Assembly (NCBI RefSeq): GCF_031457955.1
Contig: NZ_JAVDXN010000010.1
Span: 1-64,000 of the forward strand
From: Mixta sp031457955
GTDB taxonomy: Bacteria; Pseudomonadota; Gammaproteobacteria; Enterobacterales; Enterobacteriaceae
DNA: 64,000 bases
Direction: 5' to 3'
The notes beneath the pieces were generated by a model, which was not told where the DNA came from, searched no databases, and saw only the letters and a program-made list of their open reading frames with translations. Shown here in pieces: positions 35,007 to 43,276 of this stretch (positions within the stretch are counted from its first letter, which is position 1; every line of letters starts with the position of its first letter). A program made the position numbers and the translations under genes.

Positions 35007-35651
35007 TTACAGCGCTACCGGGAAGATCGCGCCCAGCACCATTGCTCCCAGAATCGCACCGCCGGTGATCGGTTTATTCCACAGGTAAAACACCAGCGCG
35101 CCGACAAGCGATCCCAGGCCGATAGGAATCGATGCGCCCATCGCCGAGAGGATAATCAACGGGCCGAGGAAGCGCCCGGAGGTGTTGCCCGCGCCCATCA
35201 TCACGTCTGCGCCGTAGGTGGAATCGCTCTGGTTGATGGTGAATTTACGCGCCAGAATAATCACGTAGCCAATCGCCAGGCCGATAATCAGGCCGGTGAC
35301 CAGTGAGGCGGCAAAATTAGCCACCGGAAAGATAATGCCTGCGCCCAGCAGCAGCGCCGGAACGCCCAGCCCAACGCCGGTTTGAATCGCGCCGCCGATA
35401 TCCAGAATGCCGACCAGCGAGCCTTCGATAATGCGCGCAAACAGGAAGCTGGCGCCAAAGGCGGCTACCGCGCCATAGGCACCGGTTTCCATTCCGGCGC
35501 GCAGCATGGAGACAAAGGCCACTTCGTTAAAGGCGCCGATGCCGTACAGGTAATACATATGCGTCCCGGCGAATACCCCGGCGGAAAGCAGGCCAACAAA
35601 GATCGGGAAGGACCAGTCGGCGTACCAAAATCCACTTTTCGTCTCGTTCAT
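35007..35651 (-). CDS. DUF4310 family membrane protein
   Basis: This 214 aa integral membrane protein has about five to six hydrophobic segments, several Gly/Ala-rich (GASFLFARIIEGSLVGILDI and LASLVTGLIIGLAIGY-like stretches). It always travels with DUF4311, DUF4312 and SFCGS proteins (remembered as the EF_0832/AHA_3913 family). It is probably one membrane half of a transporter; the pattern recalls the paired EIIC/EIID of mannose-type PTS. This function is inference. Confidence 0.8.
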   Translation of the reverse strand: MNETKSGFWYADWSFPIFVGLLSAGVFAGTHMYYLYGIGAFNEVAFVSMLRAGMETGAYGAVAAFGASFLFARIIEGSLVGILDIGGAIQTGVGLGVPALLLGAGIIFPVANFAASLVTGLIIGLAIGYVIILARKFTINQSDSTYGADVMMGAGNTSGRFLGPLIILSAMGASIPIGLGSLVGALVFYLWNKPITGGAILGAMVLGAIFPVAL

Positions 35652-35664
35652 CGTATGCTCCCGC

Positions 35665-36441
35665 TTATTTTCCGCTCAGGCCGTTGTGAATCATCTCAAG
35701 CCAGCCCGGCACGCCCAGCTGGAAAGATTCCAGCAGTTTCATGTCGAAGCCGCGGAAGAAACCGCTCAACACAAACAGCAGCACAATGGAGACCATCATC
35801 ACTTTGGTGACTTTGTTCCAGCCGCTCTCTTCCACGCCTTTACCGATCAAAATACCCAGCACCAGGCCCGGTACGGCGTTGCCCATGATCAGCTGCGCCA
35901 GGCCGCCGAAAATCGTCGCCCAAAAGCCCGATTTTTTACCGGCATCGATCGCCGCCAGCCAGAAAATCACCGGCATCACGGTGTTAACCAGCAGGTTAGC
36001 GGCCGGCACCAGCACCTTCACCGCCGTAACCTGTAGCGCTTCCGGTACCGCCGAGGCGGTTGAGTTCAAAAAGGCCACCACAAACATGCCGATAAGACCG
36101 CAGGCGATCGCCATTTTTTTCGGATCGTGCAGCGTTTCGGCGACGTTACGGTTTTTGATCATTAACGCTGCCGCGCCCCAGTTAGGGATAATGCGGTGGT
36201 CAACGTCCTGGGTAAAAGAACCGGCGGCCACGGAAGAGGCCCAGGCGTTAAAAAAGAAGCCGAGGCCAAAAGAGAAGTGAGAAGCGGGATCGCCTTCACA
36301 GGAGTTAAGTTCGCCCAGTGTTCGAAATGCGCCCATGCCTTGAGAGGTTGGCGCATGGAACATACGTGCGGCACCTGCGCCGACGCCCACGCCTACCAGC
36401 CCGCCAATCACCAGCGACTTAAGCAAAATAATTAAAAACAT
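35665..36441 (-). CDS. DUF4311 family membrane protein
   Basis: The 258 aa integral membrane protein has hydrophobic segments near 2-25, 68-95, 118-140, 150-175 and 215-235, and the conserved loop AARMFHAPTSQGMGAFRTLG after the first. It belongs to the EF_0833/AHA_3914-type family, found only with DUF4310 and SFCGS partners. The gap to DUF4310 is 13 nt. It is the likely second membrane half of the putative permease. Confidence 0.8.
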   Translation of the reverse strand: MFLIILLKSLVIGGLVGVGVGAGAARMFHAPTSQGMGAFRTLGELNSCEGDPASHFSFGLGFFFNAWASSVAAGSFTQDVDHRIIPNWGAAALMIKNRNVAETLHDPKKMAIACGLIGMFVVAFLNSTASAVPEALQVTAVKVLVPAANLLVNTVMPVIFWLAAIDAGKKSGFWATIFGGLAQLIMGNAVPGLVLGILIGKGVEESGWNKVTKVMMVSIVLLFVLSGFFRGFDMKLLESFQLGVPGWLEMIHNGLSGK

Positions 36442-36477
36442 CAGTCTTTCCTTATGTCTTATCGCCTAACGTTTTTA

Positions 36478-36774
36478 TTACACGACGGTAAAATCCACCT
36501 TGTCGGTATCAATCACGGTCACGTTGACGGTAATGTCCAGCTCTACGCTGTAATTCCGTCGTTCACGCGGCAGAAAGAAAAACAGAAACCTCTCTTTTCT
36601 GACGCTCTGCTGCGCACGAATAACCTTTACGTCCTGTGGCTCGATGCGTAGCAAGACTTTCTGAGTGGATTGCAGCACCTTGTGCTGCACATGGCTGAGC
36701 GCATCGGCAAAGGCTCTGCTTTGCGTATCGCCTTTGCCGCTGACCTGAACGGAGGTGGTGTATTGCTGTTTCAT
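36478..36774 (-). CDS. DUF4312 family protein
   Basis: This 98 aa soluble protein has a conserved start, TSVQVSGKGDTQSRAFADAL, and a beta-rich tail of charged residues. It belongs to the EF_0831/AHA_3912-type family. Its start lies 2 nt after the SFCGS stop. No catalytic motif is evident; it may be a small energy-coupling or cytoplasmic subunit of the DUF4310/4311 system. Confidence 0.78.
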   Translation of the reverse strand: MKQQYTTSVQVSGKGDTQSRAFADALSHVQHKVLQSTQKVLLRIEPQDVKVIRAQQSVRKERFLFFFLPRERRNYSVELDITVNVTVIDTDKVDFTVV

Positions 36775-36776
36775 AC

Positions 36777-37133
36777 TTAGCTGCCGTACTTTTTATTCCA
36801 GGCCAGCACCAGCTTCTCGCCCAATTCCTCTTTATCCATAAAACCAAATCCCAGTACGTTGGCGCCTTCGTTAATGGCCGTTACGCCTTCATCAATCGAG
36901 CGCATACCGTGTTTGGCCTTATAGCCATATTTGTTTTGCGCCGTAATCGCGCCCGCGCCGCCGCTGCCGCAAAAAGAGATGCCGAAATCAGCGTTTTCCG
37001 CTTTCATGACATCGCCCAGCTTCATATCCGCCGCCACGCCAGGCACCACTACCGCGCGTCCGCCCGCTTTTTCAATGCCGGCCGCGACTTTTTGTCCTTT
37101 ACCTAAACGATCGCCAATCACTACGGTTACCAT
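36777..37133 (-). CDS. Glycine-rich SFCGS family protein, possible EIIB-like subunit
   Basis: This 118 aa cytoplasmic protein starts with VTVVIGDRLGKGQKVAAGIE and carries the family's name motif GISFCGSGGAG (Cys55). A small Rossmann-like sequence with one conserved Cys in a Gly/Ser loop resembles PTS EIIB proteins, where Cys accepts phosphate. That it is phosphorylated is inference; the PRD regulators at both ends of the operon support it. AAGGAA lies 7 nt upstream of the ATG. Confidence 0.8.
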   Translation of the reverse strand: MVTVVIGDRLGKGQKVAAGIEKAGGRAVVVPGVAADMKLGDVMKAENADFGISFCGSGGAGAITAQNKYGYKAKHGMRSIDEGVTAINEGANVLGFGFMDKEELGEKLVLAWNKKYGS

Positions 37134-37189
37134 GTTGCGTTCCTTCTGTTGAGTTTGCTTACTGCGGGCGGGCGCTGGCCTGCCGCTGA

Positions 37190-37519
37190 TTAATTTGATT
37201 TCGCTACTTCAAAATGCACTGAAAGCAGCCATGCCTCTTCACGCGGCAGGTTGCCAAACAGATCGACCACCTGCTGCGCCAGCCGCATTGATTCAGGCGA
37301 GATATCCTCAAACAGTTCGGCCTCCACCTCCGGCAGCGGCTCGCCGGTTAATGAACGCAGCGCCATCGCGCGTACGTGGGAGGCCAACATTTGCTGCTGC
37401 ACCGCATTGGGATAAATAGCCTCTGCCGCAAAGAGCTGGTCTATCTGTTGCTTTACCCGCTCGGCCAGCGCGTCGATCTCTGCGTCGCTAACCGAATTTT
37501 GCACCGCACTGTTATTCAC
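37190..37519 (-). CDS. Stand-alone PRD domain protein
   Basis: This 109 aa protein consists of one PTS regulation domain, with His48 in LASHVRAMALRSLTGEPLP and His102 in LLSVHFEVA at the two positions phosphorylated in BglG-type PRDs. It belongs to the EF_0829/AHA_3910-type family. The start is uncertain: GTG at 37519 has AGGAG 8 nt upstream, while a GTG at 37528 touches that AGGAG and is less likely. It is the first gene of the ten-gene operon. With no DNA-binding domain, it may act by binding the full regulator or the permease. Confidence 0.78.
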   Translation of the reverse strand: MNNSAVQNSVSDAEIDALAERVKQQIDQLFAAEAIYPNAVQQQMLASHVRAMALRSLTGEPLPEVEAELFEDISPESMRLAQQVVDLFGNLPREEAWLLSVHFEVAKSN

Positions 37520-37650
37520 CTTTCCCACTCCTGATTGCCTGAATGTCCATTTATTCGTGTTGAAAACAAAGTAGCGCTATCCCCACAGGGTTTGTAGCCC
37601 GACTTTTTCCGCCACAAAGTGGAAATAACCGCGCGTTCGCTGCGCGAGGT

Positions 37651-37670
37651 CGCAAAAAAGTTATTTTGCG
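37651..37670. promoter_or_regulatory. Candidate operator of the PRD/SFCGS operon
   Basis: CGCAAAA-AGTTA-type centre-TTTTGCG has perfect 7 bp arms with a 6 bp spacer, about 130-150 nt upstream of the first gene. The regulator that binds it is unknown; the PRD protein encoded at 28843-30753 is the obvious candidate. Confidence 0.4.
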
Positions 37671-37886
37671 CGTAATAAGCGGCAAAGGACGCCATTTGAT
37701 TCGGCGATTAGCCAGCATTTACGCATAAACGCGCAAATAAACCGGGAAAATCCCAGCCAAAAGTAAATGATTTTTGATCAACAATAAGAAAAGGTTATGA
37801 ATATCTATAGAGGGAAGGAGGCGGAGGCGGTGAATAAAATGCTGAGAGAAAAATAATAAGGTTGTTCAGAAAAAGAGATAAAAAAA

Positions 37887-37910
37887 ACCGGGCACGCTAA
37901 GGCGCCCGGT
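37887..37910 (-). terminator. tldE terminator
   Basis: On the minus strand ACCGGGC-N10-GCCCGGT is followed by a run of seven Ts. This is a standard rho-independent terminator 16 nt past the tldE stop. Confidence 0.85.
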
Positions 37911-37925
37911 GATTATATTTTGCCG

Positions 37926-39266
37926 TTATTGCCCGGCGATACTCATTTCCGGCAGCAGCACGGAACCGCACTGAATATTACTGCGCGTTTCAATATCGTC
38001 GCCAACGGTGACAATATTACGCCACATATCTTTTAAATTACCGGCAATGGTAATTTCGCTTACCGGATACTGAATTTCACCGTTTTCTACCCAGAAGCCT
38101 GCCGCGCCGCGTGAATAGTCGCCGGTGATGCCGCTTACGCCCTGGCCCATCAGCTCAGTCACCACCAGCCCTTTGCCCATCTGCTTAAGCAGGTCGTCAA
38201 AGCTGCTGCCCTGACCGGCAATGCGCCAGTTATGAATGCCGCCAGCGTGACCGGTGCTTTGCAGGCCCAGCTTACGCGCGGCGTAGCTGGTCAGCAGCCA
38301 GGTTTGCAGCACGCCCGCTTTAACGATTTCACGATCCTGGGTGCGCACGCCTTCGCTGTCGAACGGCGTGGAGGCCAGCCCTTTCAGCAGGTGCGGTTTT
38401 TCTTCAATGGTCAGCCATTCCGGCAGGATCTGGGTGCCCAGCGCATCCAGCAGGAAGGTGGATTTGCGATAAACGCTGCCGCCGCTGATGGCCCCCACCA
38501 GATGACCAAACAGGCCGGTAGCGACTTCCGATGCAAAGATCACCGGCGCTTTCATCGTTGGCAGCTTGCGCGGCGCCAGGCGTGACAGCGTACGCCGTGC
38601 GCACTCTTGTCCAACCCACTCCGGCGACTGCAGGTCGTCTAAAGCGCGGCCGATGGTATAGGCATAATCACGCTCCATATCGCCTTCCGCTTCCGCGATC
38701 ACGCAGCTGGAGAGCGAATGACGGCTGGAACTGTAGCTTTGCAGCATGCCGTGGCTGTTGCCGAACACTTTGATGCCGACGTGGCTGTTAAAGCTGCCGC
38801 CTTCGGTATTGGTAATACGCGTATCCGCCTGTAGCGAAGCCTGCTCGGCACGCGCCGCCAGCTCGATCGCTTTGTCCGGATCGATCTCCCACGGATGGAA
38901 CAGATCGAGATCCGGCGCGTCAAAGGCCAGCAGCTCGCGATCGGCCATCCCGGCAAAAGGATCGGGTGAGGTGTAACGGGCGATATCTACCGCCGCCTGC
39001 ACGGTGCGCTTGATCGCGTCACTGCTCAGATCGGTGGACGAGGCGCTGCCCTTGCGGTTTTGATAATAAACAGTAATACCCAGCGCGCCATCGCTGTTGA
39101 ACTCAACGTTTTCTACCTCACCATAACGGGTACTGACGCCAATACCCGTGGTTTTACTGACCGCTACCTCAGCGCCGTCGGTACTTGCTTTCGCCAGCTC
39201 CAGCGCCTGGGCGACTGCCTGCTCCAGCACTTTACGTTGTTCTGCAACCTGAGTGAGTATTTTCAT
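37926..39266 (-). CDS. tldE: Metalloprotease subunit TldE (PmbA)
   Basis: TldE pairs with TldD to form a zinc peptidase that degrades unfolded peptides and matures microcin B17 and CcdA. The 446 aa protein has the PmbA/TldD fold with FNSDGALGITVYYQNRKGSA and AAGFWVENGEIQYPVSEIT. As in the family, TldE itself lacks the HExxxH zinc motif found in TldD. I chose the ATG at 39266 (MKILTQVAEQRK), which matches the known N-terminus; the open frame extends 46 codons further across the darP promoter. Divergent from darP. Confidence 0.95.
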   Translation of the reverse strand: MKILTQVAEQRKVLEQAVAQALELAKASTDGAEVAVSKTTGIGVSTRYGEVENVEFNSDGALGITVYYQNRKGSASSTDLSSDAIKRTVQAAVDIARYTSPDPFAGMADRELLAFDAPDLDLFHPWEIDPDKAIELAARAEQASLQADTRITNTEGGSFNSHVGIKVFGNSHGMLQSYSSSRHSLSSCVIAEAEGDMERDYAYTIGRALDDLQSPEWVGQECARRTLSRLAPRKLPTMKAPVIFASEVATGLFGHLVGAISGGSVYRKSTFLLDALGTQILPEWLTIEEKPHLLKGLASTPFDSEGVRTQDREIVKAGVLQTWLLTSYAARKLGLQSTGHAGGIHNWRIAGQGSSFDDLLKQMGKGLVVTELMGQGVSGITGDYSRGAAGFWVENGEIQYPVSEITIAGNLKDMWRNIVTVGDDIETRSNIQCGSVLLPEMSIAGQ

Positions 39267-39429
39267 TGATCTACCATAATATGATGAGTACGGTCTGCCT
39301 CTGCTGGCCGCAGCCATTACAAGGCAACGCGCGAGTTGTATCCTTATCTGGAGTCTAACAGAGTCAGAGAACAATTTCGCAGTAGCCGCGTAACCTGATA
39401 GCATTAGCCTCTTTTTCAGGAGCCTGATA

Positions 39430-39975
39430 ATGACGAAACACCCCGAAGAGTGGCTCGACGACGTACCCGATAATCAAGAAGAAGAAGATGAAGAGATTAT
39501 CTGGGTCAGTAAGAGTGAGATTAAACGTGATGCCGAGGAGCTAAAACGCCTGGGCGCGGAGATGGTTGAGCTGGGGAAAAACTCCCTTGATCGCCTGCCG
39601 CTGGATGAAGAGCTGCGCGACGCGATCGAGCTGGCGCAGCGCATTAAAAAAGAGGGCCGCCGCCGTCAGCTACAGCTGATTGGCAAACTGCTGCGCGCGC
39701 GCGATCCCGATCCGATCTACCAGGCGCTGGATAAGCTGAAAAACCGGCATAATCAGCAGGTTGCGCTGTTCCACAAGCTGGAAGCGATGCGCGATCGTCT
39801 GGTGGAACAGGGCGATGATGCGATGGCTGAGGTGCTGAACCTCTATCCCCATGCCGACCGCCAGCAGCTGCGCAGCATGATCCGCAATGCGCAAAAAGAA
39901 AAGGCCGCCAACAAGCCGCCGAAGTCCTATCGCCAGATCTTCCAGTATCTGCGCGAACTGGCTGAAACCGCTTAA
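39430..39975 (+). CDS. darP: Ribosome biogenesis factor DarP (YjgA)
   Basis: DarP binds late 50S intermediates and aids peptidyl-transferase-centre assembly. The 181 aa sequence has a strongly acidic N-terminus (about 1-25) and a helical, basic body with VSKSEIKRDAEELKRLG, as in E. coli YjgA. The pair tldE/darP is divergent, as in E. coli. GGAGCCTGATA precedes the ATG. Confidence 0.94.
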   Translation: MTKHPEEWLDDVPDNQEEEDEEIIWVSKSEIKRDAEELKRLGAEMVELGKNSLDRLPLDEELRDAIELAQRIKKEGRRRQLQLIGKLLRARDPDPIYQALDKLKNRHNQQVALFHKLEAMRDRLVEQGDDAMAEVLNLYPHADRQQLRSMIRNAQKEKAANKPPKSYRQIFQYLRELAETA

Positions 39976-39992
39976 GTTGTTGCCTGCAGTAA

Positions 39993-40026
39993 CCGCGCTA
40001 CGCTCTCTAACCTGAGCGTAGCGCGG
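39993..40026. terminator. Bidirectional hairpin, darP/mpl
   Basis: CCGCGCTACGCTC-N8-GAGCGTAGCGCGG is a perfect 13 bp stem between convergent genes, followed on the plus strand by GCTTTT. Confidence 0.75.
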
Positions 40027-40065
40027 GCTTTTCACGTCCGCCGCGCTTGCGCGCGCCATCAAGCG

Positions 40066-41421
40066 TTACTTCGCTAAGCGATCCAGCAGTTTCTGATGAA
40101 TCCCACCAAAACCGCCGTTACTCATCACCAGGATGGTATCGCCCGGATGCGCATGTTTGGCAATCAGCTCCACCAGCGCATCGATATCGGCGCTCCAGAA
40201 CGCGGGCTGAATACAGGCATCCGCCACTTCCGCTACCTGCCAGGGGATATGGTGCGGCTGGAACAGAAACACCTCATCGGCACGGGCAAGCGCTGGCGCA
40301 AGATCGTCTTTGCTGACGCCCAGCTTCATGGTGTTGGAGCGCGGCTCCAGTACGGCAAGAATGCGGGCGGTGCCGCCCACTTTGCTGCGCAGCGCAGCCA
40401 GCGTCGCCACTATCGCGGTAGGATGATGGGCAAAGTCGTCGTAGACGTTAATGCCGTTGGCCTCGCCGCGCAGCTCGAGGCGGCGGCGCGCATTGATAAA
40501 CGCATCCAGCGCGCGTCCGGCATCGTCCGGTTTCACGCCAACGTGACGCGCGGCGGCAATCGCCATCAGGCCGTTATGCATGTTGTGTTCGCCCACCAGC
40601 GACCAGTTCACTTCCGCGACGCGTTCGCCATCCAGCCAGGCTTCCCAGCGAGAGGCGTCCGGCGTCAGTTTTTTCGCCTGCCAGTGGCCGTTTTCGCCGA
40701 CCGTTTCCTGCTCGCTCCAGCAGCCCATCGCCATTACCTGTTTCAGGTTGGTATCGTGCTCCGGCAGCAGAATTTTGCCCTGCCCCGGCACGATACGCAC
40801 CAGATGATGGAACTGTTTCTGAATGGCGCGCAGGTCGTCAAAAATATCGGCGTGATCGAATTCGAGGTTATTCAGAATCAACGTGCGCGGGCAATAATGC
40901 ACAAACTTGGAGCGTTTATCGAAAAAGGCGCAGTCATACTCGTCAGCTTCGATCACGAAGAATGGGCTTTTTCCTAAAGTTGCGGATACTGAGAAATTTC
41001 CCGGCACGCCACCGATAACAAACCCCGGTTCCAGCCCGCAGGCCTGTAAAATCCACGCTGTCATGCCTGCGGTGGTGGTTTTACCATGGGTGCCCGCCAC
41101 GGCGATCACCCAACGGTCGCGCAGGACAAAATCATGCAGCCACTGCGGCCCTGACATATAGGGAATATTGCGCTCCAGCACCGCTTCCACACAGGCGTTG
41201 CCGCGCGTCATCGCATTGCCGATAATCACTAAATCAGGCGTCGGATCGAGCTGACTGGCATCGTAACCCTGAATCAAATCAATGCCTTGATTCTCCAGCA
41301 GCACGCTCATGGGCGGATAAACGTTGGCGTCAGAGCCGGTAACTTCATGGCCCATCGCACGCGCCAGCATCGCCAGCCCGCCCATAAAAGTGCCACAGAT
41401 ACCAAGGATATGAATACGCAT
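40066..41421 (-). CDS. mpl: Murein tripeptide ligase
   Basis: Mpl joins recycled L-Ala-gamma-D-Glu-meso-DAP to UDP-MurNAc. The 451 aa Mur-ligase-family protein has the P-loop VIAVAGTHGKTTTAGM, the central DGERVAEVNWSLVGEHNMHN, and the C-terminal NVYDDFAHHPTAI substrate motif. It is divergent from fbp, as in E. coli. Confidence 0.96.
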   Translation of the reverse strand: MRIHILGICGTFMGGLAMLARAMGHEVTGSDANVYPPMSVLLENQGIDLIQGYDASQLDPTPDLVIIGNAMTRGNACVEAVLERNIPYMSGPQWLHDFVLRDRWVIAVAGTHGKTTTAGMTAWILQACGLEPGFVIGGVPGNFSVSATLGKSPFFVIEADEYDCAFFDKRSKFVHYCPRTLILNNLEFDHADIFDDLRAIQKQFHHLVRIVPGQGKILLPEHDTNLKQVMAMGCWSEQETVGENGHWQAKKLTPDASRWEAWLDGERVAEVNWSLVGEHNMHNGLMAIAAARHVGVKPDDAGRALDAFINARRRLELRGEANGINVYDDFAHHPTAIVATLAALRSKVGGTARILAVLEPRSNTMKLGVSKDDLAPALARADEVFLFQPHHIPWQVAEVADACIQPAFWSADIDALVELIAKHAHPGDTILVMSNGGFGGIHQKLLDRLAK

Positions 41422-41589
41422 AAAAGATCCGTTTTCGAAAAGTTTCGGGGCACAGTGTAGCGCCGAGCGGCGCGGGAAGAAACGGATTTGACCTATGGTC
41501 TTTGCGCTTCATTCCGTTAAACTGCGATGGCATACGTTGCAGCTTTGTACCCTATGCTGCCACTCCATCGTAGATTCAGGGATTGTGTT

Positions 41590-42597
41590 ATGAAAACATT
41601 AGGCGAATTCATCGTCGAGAAGCAACACGACTTTCCGCATGCCACAGGTGAACTGACGGCGCTGATCTCCGCTATTAAGCTCGGCGCTAAAATTATCCAC
41701 CGCGATATTAATAAAGCCGGGCTGGTTGATATTCTGGGCGCCAGCGGCGTGGAAAACGTTCAGGGCGAGCAGCAGATGAAGCTCGACCTGTTCGCTAATG
41801 AAAAACTGAAAGCGGCGTTAAAAGCGCGCGGCATCGTAGCCGGTATCGCATCGGAAGAAGAGGACGAAATCGTTATCTTCGAAGGCGTGGAAAACGGTAA
41901 ATACGTGGTGTTAATGGACCCGCTGGATGGCTCGTCGAATATCGATGTTAACGTCTCGGTCGGCACGATTTTCTCTATTTATCGCCGCGTGACGCCGCCT
42001 GGCACGCCGGTTACCGAAGCAGACTTTATGCAGCCGGGTAATAAGCAGGTTGCTGCTGGTTATGTGGTTTATGGCTCATCAACCATGCTGGTTTACACCA
42101 CCGGCTGCGGCGTTCATGCCTTTACTTACGATCCGTCGCTGGGAGTATTCTGCCTGAGCCAGGAACGCATGATGTTCCCGGAGCAGGGCTACACCTACTC
42201 CATTAACGAAGGCAACTATATTCGTTTCCCGCAGGGCGTGAAGAAATACCTGAAGTTCTGTCAGGAAGAGGATAAAGCGACGCATCGTCCTTATACCTCG
42301 CGCTATATCGGCTCGCTGGTGGCGGATTTCCACCGCAACCTGCTGAAGGGCGGCATCTACCTTTATCCTAGCACCGCCAGCCATCCTACCGGTAAGCTGC
42401 GCCTGCTGTATGAGTGCAACCCGATGGCCTTTCTCGCCGAGCAGGCTGGCGGCAAAGCCAGCGACGGGGAAAACCGTATCCTCGATCTGCAGCCGGAAGC
42501 GTTGCATCAGCGTTGCCCGTTCTTTGTCGGCAATAACGCGATGGTCGATGACGTAGAGCGCTTTATTCGCGAATACCCGGACAATCATCAGGCTTAA
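41590..42597 (+). CDS. fbp: Class I fructose-1,6-bisphosphatase
   Basis: Fbp hydrolyses fructose-1,6-bisphosphate in gluconeogenesis. The 335 aa protein has the metal motif VLMDPLDGSSNIDVNVSVG and the C-terminal substrate region YPSTASHPTGKLRLLYECNP. The ATG at 41590 (MKTLGEFIVEKQ) is the family start, so the 21 in-frame codons upstream are leader. A terminator follows at 42608. Confidence 0.96.
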   Translation: MKTLGEFIVEKQHDFPHATGELTALISAIKLGAKIIHRDINKAGLVDILGASGVENVQGEQQMKLDLFANEKLKAALKARGIVAGIASEEEDEIVIFEGVENGKYVVLMDPLDGSSNIDVNVSVGTIFSIYRRVTPPGTPVTEADFMQPGNKQVAAGYVVYGSSTMLVYTTGCGVHAFTYDPSLGVFCLSQERMMFPEQGYTYSINEGNYIRFPQGVKKYLKFCQEEDKATHRPYTSRYIGSLVADFHRNLLKGGIYLYPSTASHPTGKLRLLYECNPMAFLAEQAGGKASDGENRILDLQPEALHQRCPFFVGNNAMVDDVERFIREYPDNHQA

Positions 42598-42607
42598 GCG
42601 ATAAACG

Positions 42608-42637
42608 AGGCTGCCCGCGCTGCTGGCGGCCTTTTTT
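42608..42637 (+). terminator. fbp terminator
   Basis: AGGCTGCC-N9-GGCGGCCT pairs over 8 bp with one T-G wobble and is followed by six Ts. Confidence 0.75.
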
Positions 42638-42724
42638 GCCTACAGAAAGTGCTGCCCTGAAAACCGAAAAAGCCAAATCCTTGTTATAGTGACTTTTCTT
42701 TGTTGCCTGCTCAGGGAGCGTCCA

Positions 42725-43174
42725 ATGACGGCTTTTGCCTCAATAGTTATTTTGCTGGTTCTTGGTGGATTGAGTTTATTGGTTCATAACACCGCCGTGA
42801 CGATCTCTGTCGCCGCGCTGCTGGTGATTAAATTAACGCCGCTGGCGCAATTCTTTCCCTATATAGAAAAACAGGGGCTGACCCTCGGGATCATTATTCT
42901 GACCATTGGCGTGCTGTCGCCGCTGGTTAGCGGCTCGCTGCCGGTCAGTACGCTGCTGAAATCTTTTCTCGATTGGAAATCGCTGCTGGCAATTGCCGTC
43001 GGCATCCTGGTTTCCTGGCTGGGCGGGCGCGGCGTGGCGTTGATGAGCAGCCAGCCCACCATTGTCGGCGGCCTGTTGATCGGCACCATTATCGGCGTTT
43101 CCCTGTTTCGCGGCGTGCCGGTCGGCCCGCTGATCGCCGCCGGACTGGTTTCGCTGTTTATTTTCAATAAATAA
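42725..43174 (+). CDS. DUF441 inner-membrane protein (YeaL-like)
   Basis: This is a 149 aa DUF441 protein of four hydrophobic segments (about 3-25, 45-68, 80-100, 115-145), like E. coli YeaL. Function is unknown. The ATG at 42725 (MTAFASIVILL) follows AGGGAGCG; an upstream Met would add a cysteine-rich 12 aa stretch. It stands alone between fbp and ppa, a place where E. coli has no such gene. Confidence 0.85.
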   Translation: MTAFASIVILLVLGGLSLLVHNTAVTISVAALLVIKLTPLAQFFPYIEKQGLTLGIIILTIGVLSPLVSGSLPVSTLLKSFLDWKSLLAIAVGILVSWLGGRGVALMSSQPTIVGGLLIGTIIGVSLFRGVPVGPLIAAGLVSLFIFNK

Positions 43175-43276
43175 CCACGGCTGGAGCATTCCGAAAGCGG
43201 AAAAAGGGGGCATACTTTCATTGTCAGTTGGCTATAATAGCCGTCACTCAACTTATGACGAATGAAGGAAAGCGAG

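Larger units (their letters stand above)
37520..37925. other. Upstream region of the PRD/SFCGS operon
   Basis: About 400 bp without a gene. It holds a perfect inverted repeat (37651-37670), a smaller CCAC-AAA-GTGG palindrome at 37612-37622, an AT-rich middle, and the tldE terminator (37887-37910). I looked for a sigma-54 GG-N10-GC pair on the minus strand and found none. Confidence 0.5.

Noticed and set aside
37520..37925. Sigma-54 promoter upstream of the PRD/SFCGS operon
   Set aside because: No GG-N10-GC pair with a TGGCAC/TTGC context was found, and the regulator has no sigma-54 interaction domain.
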